DNA from: Spongilla lacustris
Lineage: Eukaryota; Porifera; Demospongiae; Spongillida; Spongillidae
Direction of reading: 5' to 3'
DNA: 64,000 nt
Assembly (NCBI GenBank): GCA_949361645.1
Contig: OX442420.1
Span: 5,914,782 to 5,978,781 of the forward strand
The notes beneath the pieces were generated by a model. That model was given only the letters and a program-made list of their open reading frames with translations, had not been told where the DNA came from and did not search any database. Each line of letters starts with the position of its first letter. Within the stretch, counting starts at the first letter, position 1. A program made the position numbers and the translations under genes. This document shows positions 1-10,600 of the stretch, one piece after another.

Positions 1-10
1 GTAAATATGA

Positions 11-58
11 TAATAATAATAAGATAATAATAATAATAATTATTATTTTTATTATTAT
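11..58. repeat. (TAA)n/(ATT)n simple repeat
   Basis: A run of TAA units turns into ATT units, so the stretch can fold on itself. It directly precedes the truncated 5' end of the first retroelement relic. Similar TAA-rich tracts follow the other relics in the first 2.5 kb, so it may be the tail of an upstream element whose body lies outside the window. Confidence 0.8.
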
Positions 59-59
59 A

Positions 60-1854
60 CGTCTTGTTGCCAAATGTGCAGGAAGTAAAGTGATGAAGGA
101 GATGGGGGAATTACTTTTTCCAAAGCAGTTGGGGTATGGAATAAAGAGGGGAATTGAAATTGCCATACATTCTGCGCGAGTTTATCTATCCAAACTGCCC
201 CACGATCATTTGATTCTTAAACTTGATTTTAAGAATGCATTTAATACTATCCGCAGGGATAAGATGCTCCTGGCAGTTAAAGATCTTGCCCCTAGTTTGC
301 TTCCTTTTGTCCATTCTGTGTACTGTTCACCATCTTCCTTGTTTTGGGGAACAGAAGTTATTCAGTCGTCAGAAGGGGTGCAGCAGGGTGACCCTCTTGG
401 ACCTCTGCTTTATTGTCTCACAATCCACAGCATGTGCTCTCAATTAAAATCTGAGTTGCGCATGTTCTACTTGGATGATGGAACCCTTGGTGGAACCTTA
501 ACTGATGTGCTTCAAGACCTCCAGTTAATCACCAAGGAAGCACATTCATTGGGTCTACAACTTAATTATGGAAAATCAGAGATCATCAGCAACAACACCA
601 CCATAATACAAGCAATGCTGACTGCAGTCCCTGGACTGCAAGTTACAGAACCAAAGTGCACCACACTTCTGGGTACTCCCCTTGGTGATATTGCTTCAAT
701 ATCTGCTGCTATCTGTGCAAAAACAGTTTTTTTGAAAAAAATGGGTGAAAGGTTGTGCAATTTAGATGCACATGATGCTCTGCTATTGCTGCGTCACTCA
801 TTTGCAATACCCAAGCTTCTAAACATTTTGCGCACCTCTCCCTGTTTCCTTTCAGAGAAACTTGCTGATTTCGATGACCTTTTGCGATCCATCCTAAGCA
901 GCACTTTAAATATCTCACTTGGAATTAATGATCCAGCCTGGACACAAGCTCAGCTTCCTATAAAGCTTGGCGGCCTTGGTATTCGGAGTGCATGTCAGCT
1001 TGCACCTTCAGCCTTCCTGGCTTCAGCTGCTGGCACCTCTGATACATTGAAGAGCATGCTCCCTGCATCTCTACACAATGCCTCCATCCCTGATGTTGAG
1101 TCTGCACTTTCCCACTGGTCCCAGGGAAACAACACAGCCCCACCTGTACCTCCTGCTTCTTGTTTTCAAAAAGCTTGGGATCTACCAAAAATGCAGTTGG
1201 TAGCTCAAGGTCTGCTGGCCAATGCTGATAGTCCATCTTCCCGTGCTCGTCTTCTTGCTGCATCTACACCAGAGTCAGGAAAATGGCTAAATGCATTCCC
1301 TATATCCTCCATAGGCCTGAGAATGGATAACTCCACCATCCGAATTGCAGTTGGGCTCAGACTTGGTGTTCCCTTGTGCCATTCACACACTTGTCGCCAT
1401 TGTGGTTCTCACGTGAATGACCTTGCTACCTGCTTGTTTGGAGCCTTCTGGAGTAGCTAGATCTGATGGTAAAAGGCCAGATGGAATTTCAATGGTTCCC
1501 TGGAAAGAGGGGAAACTCCTTGTGTGGGATGCTACATGCAGAGACACCTTGGCACCATCATATCTCTCTACTGCTGAAAGAGGCCCAGGATTGGTAGCAG
1601 CAGAGGCTGAATCTCAAAAGAGGAAGAAGTATTCCTCTCTGGGAGCTAAATACTTCTTTGTTCCCATAGCATGTGAGTCTCTTGGTGTGTTTGATGCTGA
1701 AGCATTGTCCTTTCTTAAGGACCTTGGCCATCGTCTGCACAAAACCACTGGAGACTCACAATCCTACCAATTCTTACTCCAGCGCCTTTCTGTGGCAATC
1801 CAGAGAGGAAATTCCACATTAAGTTCCTTTGATGGTTTAGATGACTTTTAGTTC
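60..1854 (+). pseudogene. non-LTR retrotransposon relic 1: reverse transcriptase plus C-terminal nuclease-like domain
   Basis: The reading frame is open from position 60 to 1460 and resumes in another frame to the stop at 1849-1851. Numbered from the codon at 90, the reverse transcriptase shows motif A (LKLDFKNAFNTI, Asp46), GVQQGDPLGP (Asp101) and a YLDD catalytic pair (Asp129-Asp130). The second frame carries KRPDG followed about 15 residues later by LLVWDATC, which resembles the PD...D core of a PD-(D/E)XK nuclease, though the usual Lys is not clear. The CRHCG/VNDLATC stretch just before the break looks like the start of a zinc-knuckle region that is cut short, so a deletion plus frameshift probably separates the two parts. 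The 5' part is absent, as is common for non-LTR elements. It is a dead copy. The family assignment rests on motif recognition and the clade is not determined. Confidence 0.85.
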
Positions 1855-1942
1855 TGTGTGTGAGTGATCGAGTGTGTTAGTGTGCCAGTACATTGTATAT
1901 GTTAGGTTGTGTTGTTTTTAGCCATATATGTTAGTTTATCAT

Positions 1943-1949
1943 AAAAAAA

Positions 1950-2000
<51 letters not shown>

Positions 2001-2007
2001 TAATAAA
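1943..2007 (+). repeat. (AAAT)n/(AAT)n tail
   Basis: An A-rich run becomes AAAT and then AAT units about 90 bp after the relic 1 stop codon. The position is that expected for the 3' simple-repeat tail of a non-LTR element. Confidence 0.8.
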
Positions 2008-2064
2008 AGCTCACAAAGCAGAGTGCCGAAAGCACTCTTCCAATGATCCGAAGTGTCAGGAGCT

Positions 2065-2275
2065 AGGGTGGGTATGCGTTCCTCTGGCAGTGGAATCGTA
2101 TGGGAACTGGGGTAAAGAGGCCCAGAACACCTTCGCTAGACTAGCTTCCATCCTCTCAATCTCCCTGCACTGCCCCAAGGCAAATGTCCTGACAGAGATT
2201 TATGGGCGGTTGAATACTTCATTAGTGAGGTCAGTAGCTAGGGCAATCCTGTCTAGAAGATGCGTTCCAGGTTAA
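2065..2275 (+). pseudogene. retroelement C-terminal fragment
   Basis: The translation includes VPLAVESYGNWGKEAQ (after one frame change near 2085) and ends GRLNTSLVRSVARAIL before a stop. The same block occurs at 3690-3830 (plus), 3952-4029 (plus) and 6505-6700 (minus). It is therefore the C-terminal segment that follows the nuclease-like domain in this retroelement group. A TAA tract at 2388-2432 follows about 110 bp later, like the tail of relic 1. No upstream domains remain in this copy. Confidence 0.7.
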
Positions 2276-2387
2276 AGAGTGTAGCTTTAGAGTGGAACTG
2301 TACATACATTACACACATAGTTTACATGTAGTCTAATGATATGTAATAACTAATACTGCTGCTGTATTTGCCGTATGATGCTTTTAT

Positions 2388-2432
2388 TTTAATAAATGGA
2401 ATAATAATAATAATAATAATGATAATAGTAAA
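2388..2432 (+). repeat. (TAA)n tail
   Basis: TAA units follow an A/T-rich 3' end. The tract separates the 2065-2275 fragment from the next relic, so the elements appear stacked tail to body. Confidence 0.75.
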
Positions 2433-2444
2433 TGAAAATGCTTG

Positions 2445-3907
2445 GTGTCTCGCCAAGCAGTCTTAACTGAGTGTGCTGTGCTTTTCCCAGAGCTGTTCCC
2501 TTGGGTTAACTGGTGTTATGGCCATCACCAATTCCTCTGGCGTCCCTTAGGCTGCCTTACATTAGAGCTGGGCGTTCAGCAGGGTGACCCCGTGGGCCCA
2601 TTATTTTTCTCTTTGGTCTTGAACATCCTGGTGTCAGCAATGTCAACCAGAGACACTTCTCCCATTGGAGATGCTGATTTTTGCCAACAGTTTATCAGCC
2701 ACAAATGGTCTGAAGTCCAAAACCTCCTGTCAAAGCTCGCTGATGCTAATTGGTTTTGTGGATCCACAGGTTGCACTAACCCTGCTCCGTATGTGTGGTG
2801 GTTTCTGCCGGCTTGCCCACCTCCCATGTACCACACCTCCATGGCATAATTATCTGGTGCAGCCCTCCAATTGTATGGCCAAGATGTTCGTAGGTGCTTC
2901 TCCTCCTGCACTGCTGTGGATACTTCTGATACTGCTTGGAGACAGGCAATTCTAGGCCTTAGTAAGGGAGGGTTGGGTCTTCGCTCACTATACCAACATG
3001 CACCTGCAGCATATATAGCCTCCATTTGCTCAGCTTCTGCAGTTGCAGATTTTAATTCTGCTGTTCCACCTGATCAAGGCACTGCAAATTCACTCCCTTC
3101 TCTCAGCGTCTCTGGTCTGCCAGAAAAATTACGTACATTGGACACTTGCATGTTCAATTTGCTGTTGGAAACCTCCTCCACTGCTGACTGAGCACGATTG
3201 CCTTCAGTTTCTGCACCACATGCATCCTGGGCTGGGTCTACATCTTAATGCACCGGTCCATCAAGTTGCCATAAAAATGGTGGCTTGGTATGGACACTTC
3301 CCAGGGATCCCAGTGTGCACTTTGCCTGACAATGCGTTTGACCCCCTTGGACATCATGCCATCACTTGTAAGCGTGGGGGTGATGTTATGGCACGACACA
3401 ACACCCTTCATGATGTTCTGGCTGAAACATGTCACCGGGCCCATCTTGGCGTCTAAGTGGAAGCTGGCAATGACCTCACAGCTGATCATAGCCACACCCA
3501 TCCTGCTGATCTTCTGTTGACTATCTGGACAACAGGCAAGACAGCTGCCTTTGATATTTCTGTAACCTCTCCGCTTAACACACATACCCTTATGGAAGCA
3601 GGAGGGTCTGCAAGATCAGTTGCCCTAGCCACTGAAGGCAGAAAGCACAAGGCCAATGATGCAAAATGCAAAGAACTCTTACTACTGGTTGTGTGTTCCC
3701 CTTGTAGCAGAGACTTATGGTGCATGGGGAAATGAAGCTGTTGAAGCCTTCTCACAGCTGGCATCTCGGTTTGCCACCTTTAACATGCAGGCCCAAGTCA
3801 ACTGTACTTGCAGACATCTATGGCAGGATCAACCTCCATCTAGTGAGGGCCAATGCCACCGCCATCCTCACCAGATGTATTTTGAATTAACTATAGGCTA
3901 TGTTTAA
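2445..3907 (+). pseudogene. non-LTR retrotransposon relic 2
   Basis: This second relic is spread over several frames. Recognisable pieces in order are LELGVQQGDPVGPLFF (reverse transcriptase motif B, near 2560-2610), FVDPQVALTLLRMCGG (near 2750-2800), SKGGLGLRSLYQHAPAA (near 2960-3010), a segment with DPLGHHAITCKRGGD (3335-3390), HPADLLLTIWTTGK plus AAFDISVTSPLN (3495-3580, nuclease-like core) and AETYGAWGNEAVEAF (3708-3760). The catalytic YLDD region is missing, between about 2640 and 2740. Frameshifts and deletions show it is non-functional. It differs from relic 1 in sequence, so it is a related but separate family. Confidence 0.8.
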
Positions 3908-3951
3908 GATTGTACCCATGTGCATTAGTCGTTAATTATTGAAATAATTAC

Positions 3952-4029
3952 AATTGTATACCTCTGGTTGCAGAGTCATATGGTGCTTGGGGAAAAGAAG
4001 CCATAGATTTGTTTAAAATGCTTGCCTCC
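3952..4029 (+). pseudogene. short retroelement C-terminal fragment
   Basis: The block reads VAESYGAWGKEAIDLFKMLAS, a further copy of the C-terminal motif of relic 2 and only 0.25 kb from it. It ends exactly where the transposon-end fragment at 4031 begins, which suggests that the transposon end broke it. Confidence 0.6.
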
Positions 4030-4030
4030 C

Positions 4031-4507
4031 AAACTACGTGCCCATTTTCGCACTCGATTCGCGCCAATGATTTGGGCAAATTGCGTTCCGCTCAATGTAT
4101 GGGGAGGCGGGGATTATAACATTGGCGCGAATCAAGCGGGAAAACGTGCACGTAGTTTGTTCAACTGTATCTCCGTAACGGATGGCATAAAAATTAACGA
4201 ACAGAACAAATCGATAGGTATAGGACCTCTCTACCTACAAACCGAATTTGAAGCGAATTGATTACTCCTACCGAAAGTTATGGCAGGTTTGAACCCAGTG
4301 GGGTATCGAACGTTGCAATACTGACACGGAGCAAGTGCAAGACTCCAAAATGTATTTTACCATAGAGAAATGGTGCAGTATGAAGTGTTGAAAATAGGAA
4401 GTTGATAGCATTAACTGTTCGGAAGTTATAGCAAATCAAACGTAATGCATTTTTATTATACTTTTTTATAATACACGCTAGGTCCCTTTTCTCGTAAACT
4501 TTCCCAT
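4031..4507 (+). repeat. solitary terminal repeat of the palindromic transposon family
   Basis: Positions 4163-4507 match, with scattered changes, the right-hand terminal inverted repeat of the large element at 53300-53654, in the same orientation. Both contain the stretch around AACAAATCGATAGGTATAGG. The outer tip is degenerate (AAACTTTCCCAT against GAACTGTCCCAT). The inner end is odd: 4031-4071 is an inverted copy of 4116-4162, so the fragment starts with a hairpin. No transposase lies beside it. Confidence 0.75.
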
Positions 4508-4514
4508 ATCATGA

Positions 4515-4724
4515 TATATAATTTCAATCTTGTTTTTTTTAGAAACAAAGCAAAGATTATAATAACACACAACACACACAACACACACACAAACAACTAC
4601 AGAAGCTACTAAATATATATCATATATGTAATTTCAATCTTGTTTTTTTTTAGAAACAAAGCAAAGATTATAATAACACACAACACACACACAAAAAACT
4701 ACAGAAGCTACTAAATATATATTA
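4515..4724. repeat. ~110-bp direct duplication
   Basis: Two copies, starting near 4515 and 4625, share AATTTCAATCTTG, a T run, AGAAACAAAGCAAAGATTA, an AC-rich tract and AGAAGCTACTAAATATAT. They differ mainly in the length of the AC tract. The pair abuts the left arm of the hairpin MITE. Confidence 0.8.
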
Positions 4725-4726
4725 TA

Positions 4727-5004
4727 CAAGATACAAAAAACATTCTCTCTGAGAAAGTTAGTGGTATATAGGATTTGAAGGCAATGGTGGTGTAAAAAGA
4801 AAGGGAACAAGGGATTCAGTGGAGATACAATGATTATTCCTATATTTAGCAACATAATTGTAATGACGTTCTATACAGTGCTAAATATAGGAATAATCAT
4901 TGTATCTCCACTGAATCCCTTGTTCCCTTTCTTTTTACACCACCATTGCCTTCAAATCCTATATACCACTAACTTTCTCAGAGAGAATGTTTTTTTTATC
5001 TTGT
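4727..5004. mobile_element. hairpin MITE with ~123-bp near-perfect inverted arms
   Basis: Positions 4727-4850 are the reverse complement of 4880-5004, almost base for base, around a 29-bp spacer. There is no coding capacity. This is the form of a miniature inverted-repeat element, or of a transcript that folds into long double-stranded RNA. An older, diverged copy lies in a receptor A intron at about 15473-15757, so the sequence has dispersed in this genome. Confidence 0.8.
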
Positions 5005-5164
5005 TTCATTCATTTTTTAAAATAAGTGACTACTAGTATATAGGTATACATGTAGTACAATGTAGAAGTAACTGAATACGATTGTACGATAAAATCCAGC
5101 CGTTGTAATTCCCACGTTTATTGCCTAGCAACTCAATGTTTACACTATGTTACATTTGCAACTG

Positions 5165-5468
5165 TTCAATTAGTTCGAAACTCGCGCGCCAAGCTTTCCA
5201 TCTTAGAAGCTCGTTTCTTGTCTGAGTTCAGTTCATAACGTCGCTTCTTAGAAGCTCGCACCGCAACAGAATTCTTTTTCTGTTGCCACCTCTTAGAAGC
5301 TCGGTTCGACTCCAGATTTGCTCTGTACATATCACGAACAGACGCCCGCCTTTGTTCAGCATCAGCATCGTACCGAACTCGGGAGGCCTAGGACTCTAAC
5401 TCATAGTCTCGATTTAGGAGGTATTCCTCTCGTCGCTTAGCTTTCCTCTTTCGTAGCCGAGAAGGCAT
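5165..5468 (-). pseudogene. Lys/Arg-rich repeat protein fragment, broken
   Basis: Reading leftwards from an ATG at 5468 gives MPSRLRKRKAKRREEY and then imperfect repeats of the form RASxxxRY, for example EQRRASVRDMYRANLE and KKRASKMESLA. A TAG interrupts the frame at about codon 27, and the frame ends near 5165. Basic repeats like these are seen at the N-terminus of some transposon-encoded proteins in sponges and other invertebrates; that link is from memory. The stop codon and the lack of a downstream domain mark it as a relic. Confidence 0.5.
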
Positions 5469-6074
5469 TTTGACAAAAACAACTTCGCTAGCTAAAAGTG
5501 GTGAGCAAAACTAAAAACAAATGAAACTCACACCTGTTCCATGCCACACAATTCTGAAGCATTGTCATGGAAACGGTTTTAATATAGCTAACTCTCTATA
5601 TTACGTAGCGATTACGTACTGATATCTTGGCGCGCGAGAACAGCTGCAAATTACGTATATTGGTTACATGCTTTATTTATATATCTGATACCTGAAGATG
5701 TATTGTCAGAATTTTCTACGATTTTTGGTGTAACTGGCGCTCTTTAAAACCTTTCCTATCTCGAGTTATACTCACCCATAAAGACGACGACGACGACGAC
5801 TATGGACAAATCACGGTCTGGGAACGAGAACTACGAGCTTTTTTGTTCTCTTAAAGTAAATGGTCTAGCGACTTGAACAATACATGCTTTCTATTGTGGA
5901 TCGATAGCAATAAAGAGCTACACTATCCGTTTCTCGGTTCGTGAGTTATACGCGGGACGCGTTTTTAAATGATTTCATGATACGGCACAAATCCTATATG
6001 AGAGTTACTGCCGTAACTCTCGATACAAAAGAAACATGAGAAGCGGTGCTGAAATTCATTCTGGCAGGTATGGA
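5469..6074. other. no gene seen
   Basis: About 0.6 kb with no convincing open frame on either strand. It has a short GAC microsatellite at about 5783-5802 and a slightly higher CpG content than its surroundings. Confidence 0.5.
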
Positions 6075-6335
6075 AGCCCAGCTCCATCTTCAATCTCCAT
6101 CCTTCTCCTCCATTTCACTCTACTGCCGCGAATGCACAGATTTGTAGCACGAAGGACAGCAAAAAGCATTCTTGCATGCACTTAGCCCAGCACTTAACTG
6201 TAAAACTTGTGCCAAATTGCAGCTATTTATTTCAGCCAAATGACATATAAATGTCTTTGCCTCAAGACCCATTGCCCCATCAGCTGTCACAACAAATGGT
6301 GTAAAAGATGCATTGATTGTTTCAGCAGCTTGTGA
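6075..6335 (-). pseudogene. retroelement-like protein fragment
   Basis: The minus-strand translation includes INASFTPFVVTADGAMGLEA, followed by a helix-rich stretch ending near CKNAFCC. The SFTP...DG...G.EA pattern is familiar from the C-terminal part of reverse-transcriptase-containing elements of invertebrates; this is recognition by eye. No start or upstream domain remains. Confidence 0.4.
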
Positions 6336-6504
6336 GTATTTTTATCATGATAATATTATAATTATAATTATACATGTACATGAACAGAATATGTAATAAT
6401 CATTATTGCACTTACTACAAGTTAATTTATATACAAATAATACACTGAAATAACCATACATTGTGTGTATAAGAATTATACACCTACAGTTAAAGTACTT
6501 TAAG
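6336..6504. other. AT-rich spacer
   Basis: AT-rich DNA with TTATAATTATAA motifs separates two minus-strand retroelement fragments. Nothing coding is seen. Confidence 0.5.
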
Positions 6505-7085
6505 CTACAAGAGACCATACCATAATTGCTCTCACGATGGACCTGGTCAAGGTGAGTTTTAGTTTGCTGTATAATTCAAAGACAAGAGTGCTCTTAGATT
6601 TATGGGAGCCGATGGCAAGCCGGGTAGCTAGGTGTGAAAATGTGTCCTTAGCCTCCTTCCCCCAATTTCCATATGTCTCGACTGCCAGAGGGACACACAC
6701 ACACACACACACACCCTAGCTCACTGCATTTGGGGTCATTACTCATTAGCCCTATGCTTGCAGACGTCTGCTGATTGAGCTGTGGAGCCTGATGTGGTGC
6801 ATGCTTGATTCAGTGATGTGACAGAGAGGGGTGATGACACAGTGAAATCGAAAGCAGCAATTCTGCCAGCAATTCAATCACGAACCAAAACATGAGCTGG
6901 GCGGGACTGAGACCCATCAGGTGTCAAGGTGCTACCAACTTCAACCTGGGCACCAAGATGTGCCTGGTGCCAAAAGTCAACAAAGAAATCCCGTAGTCCA
7001 TCTCCACCCTTCTTACATGTAGCGGCATGATGGCCCAGGGGTTCTAATGCTGTGTTAGGACAAAGAGGACAGGGAAGCTCTCTGG
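6505..7085 (-). pseudogene. retroelement relic 3: nuclease-like and C-terminal parts
   Basis: Read on the minus strand, 7085 to about 6745 gives LEPLGHHAATCKKGGDGLRD and later RPAHVLVRD, a stop, and GRIAAFDFTVSSPL. This matches the order of the nuclease-like segment of relic 2 (3335-3580). After a short break with a GT microsatellite at 6690-6713, the frame continues VPLAVETYGNWGKEAKDTF to VRAIM near 6520. It is a third and separate copy of the same module, in the opposite orientation, with stops and no reverse transcriptase part. Confidence 0.7.
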
Positions 7086-7089
7086 AGAT

Positions 7090-7673
7090 ATCAACTCCCT
7101 ATAATAATAATTATATATATATATATATATAATTATAATTATATATATAAATGCAATGCGTAATTATAAGGATATAATAATATTATTCATAAAAAATCAA
7201 TATACATTATATAGAATACATACTGAATAGTACATGTAAACCTTAAATACACATGTTTAAAATGAAATTATAAAGAAAAACATTAATCCATAAATGAGTA
7301 ACACCATCATCAAATCCCAGCCTACGTCTTATATAGGACCCTCTAAGACAGAGGCTCACTGTATTCTTGCAACTATATATTATGTTATTTCCACTGAAAG
7401 ATTGCGAAATGGTGACTATGTAGTAATATGTCCTCTTCTTTTCCCTCCATGTGTGCTCTTCAAGATAGCCAAAATAGTTTTTAATGTAGCTATCCCTACT
7501 AAACATGCCAAAAAAGAGAGTCATGAATTCATACCTTTCTTGTATTACTCTATCCTTAGTTAAGCCATTTTTGGCTTCATATAAGCATACTTTCACCAAT
7601 TTGCTACGTTGCACTGTTTCTTACACAATAAATGTCAGTTATGTATTTAAGCTTAAACTCCATTTCGTATCAG
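7090..7673. other. AT-rich interval 5' of receptor A
   Basis: Positions 7100-7152 are a palindromic AT microsatellite. The rest shows no signal-peptide exon and no match to the first three exons of receptor B. A 123-codon minus-strand frame at 7243-7614 has no recognisable domain. Confidence 0.5.
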
Positions 7674-10600
7674 TGAGCTTATCGTAAGTTGGATGGAATC
7701 ATCACCTCCAAGTGGAACCACATTATTTATCACAGTGGATGATCGCAATGGATTGCATATAGAAATGTCATTCATCATTACCAGAATTGGTATGTTAAGG
7801 AATTTGCATACATATTTTCAATGCCAACTTTCCCTTCACAGAACAGTATATTACACCACTTCCAACAGAAATAATTGCCCTAGCTGGAGACAATGTTACA
7901 ATAGACTGTAGCCCCAGTGATCCTGTGATCAATGTCAACATTACTTTCATCTCTTTACAAACTACAGATCAACAACTTGTAGCAAATCAAGGGTTATATA
8001 CACTCTTTTCTGTCACAGGAAGCAACTCCGGCATGTATGAATGTTCTGGCTATGCATCCGAGATCATGACTTTCACGGATGCTTTCATGTCATCTGAAAT
8101 GGTCATTCTTACAGTGCTGCCTGGTATGAATGTGTCATTGCCTGTATGTGACCATCATGAATAGGTTTTGCAGTTCAGAATGTTATAACAATATAATAAT
8201 TTTAGCAATTTAATATCAATCTGAATAAATTTCATGCTTAATTATTATATTTTGGTATCTTTTGCAGTCTTTTTTTTTTTTACAGCTGATTCTTAACCAC
8301 TTCTTTTACAGATCCTGTAGCTATTGAATTCAATGGCCATATTATTGTCAATGTATCAGTCATTAATACTCCACAAGTAAACACTGCTTCCTTAACCTGC
8401 ATTGGTACAAAGGGGAACAGCAAACTTCAGTGGATGACATTTAACAAAACTATTAATAGCTATTTGAAAATGGCATATCTGACCATAAATGGCAATAGTG
8501 ATGGTGTTGATGTGAATGACAGCCAGCTGACAATACGTAATTCTGCCAATTCAACTACACTGATCATTGGTAATGTCAACAGATACTCTCAATCATTTCT
8601 GTACTGCATATCTCAGGAGTCTGGAATCAAAGCATTTACTTTAGTCACCCAAGGTAGTGTGTGAAACATGCATAAATGTGCAGGATTTTACTATTTTCCC
8701 TCTATTGCAGCCAATCCATTTGTCATTACCCATCCTGACTTACCAAGTGATGCTGCTCTTGGACAAAATTTTGAGATGATGTTTGTAGTGGGGATCGATT
8801 CTGATGGAACAAAGAATTTTATCCAAGCAACCGGAAGTTCCACAGTAGAACTAATGTTTAGCTTTAATTCAACTGTTCTGTATCAGACAGCATATGAATC
8901 CCCCTTTGATAACCTACCTTTTACAGTTAAATACCAAGTGCCTATCAGTACAGAGTCTGAAGGATACTACACAATTGCCATCAGTAAGCTTTTTACAGTC
9001 ATATGCTTTATAGGCTGTTACATGTAACATAATACATTACACATAGATATGATAAACTATAGAGAATGTTGTATGAGTCAACAGACTAAGTACATCTCCG
9101 AATTATATAATTTGATTGATATTTGTCAGTAGCTTTTATGTGGTATTTAAGTAGTAAATGCAAGTTAGTGGTAATGATTAATATGGATACTTGTACTTAC
9201 AATAATTGCCATTAATTTCAGGACATTATGTCATGTACCTGTTTGCCAATTTCTAATGTAGATATCATTGAATTGAGACAAGCTGCAAGCATTACAACAT
9301 TTTTAATGGTTATTGGTAAGCTTATAAATGTGTATATTATTATTATATATATTACTACTTCCTCCTTGTATTACATGACTGTTCCATAGTTCCAAGTATC
9401 AACATCACAACCTCTCCAATTAATGTTTTGCAGTCAACTATGGTGACTCTTTCATGTGTTCCATCAGACCAGAGATCCCCAGTTGTATGGGAGTATTTCA
9501 ATGATACTGCAGGAATTTAGTAAGCTAAAGTTGCATTTGGTGATGCTTTGATAAGCCAAATACTTATAATATGCAGATATGTGTTCATAATTGAACCAAT
9601 TTTAAAATTTAACTACCTGTAGCGGACAAAAGCATATAAGATTCGATTCTCTCCCTATGCAGTGAAGGAATACTGGATATTTCAGCATACAGTTTAGGAT
9701 ATAATGGACATAGCATCACTTTCTACACACTTCTCATGCCTGCATCCATTCAGGAACTCAATTTGCCATCCCTTCCAGACCCTTCATTGGGACTTATTAA
9801 GCCCATTCCATCATTACAGCCATCAGTTTCCTATGTGCACACACAAGGTTCCCTGATGTTCAGATGTTCATTGGTAAATGGGAGTACAGAAAAAATATTC
9901 TTGCAAACTATTCAGCTCAATACTCTGCGAGGTATGTAAAAAGTGATATTTAGCTATGTTCACATTATGAATTAAACGATCCAATTTCTCTTGCAACACT
10001 AATTGAGTATTGCTTAAAATTAAATGAATCATTTACTAATCCTTGTATTTATGCTTGTGTTGTCTAAATTTTCTTCTATGAATAGATTTCATTCAGATAG
10101 CTGCCACCTTTAACGATGGATCACAGGTGTCCTTATTTAATGACACCACAGTGAACATTTCTCCTGAGCTGGACCCGCAAATAACATCACTGGATTGTTT
10201 GATCCTTAATGACCTCGAAAGTCCAACATTTACTACAAATAACAGCTTCATTTTTGCATTATTACAAGGAAATGTGCTAAGAGGCATCAACATACTGCGA
10301 ACACCTGTATCCATTTCCGTACATGTATCAGTTCACAATCCTGACTACATAGTAGGAAACCATTTATGTTCAGGAATCAACGGAGAAGCTTTTGTAGTCA
10401 GGCTTACTGCTAGTAAGTTTGTCATTCATCAGGATTCATTTAATCGTTATTGCATTATCTAGGCAATCCATTTATAACAAATGAAGGAAGTCCAATCACA
10501 ACACTACCATTGGGAGGCATTGGAGTATTGTATTTTCAACTTGCGGCTTCTTGCACCAATGGTTTGACAAATGCAGCATTCTATGAGCCATCATCTGTGG

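Noticed and set aside
7243..7614. A 123-codon minus-strand frame
   Set aside because: No domain recognised, AT-rich composition, and no counterpart upstream of receptor B.
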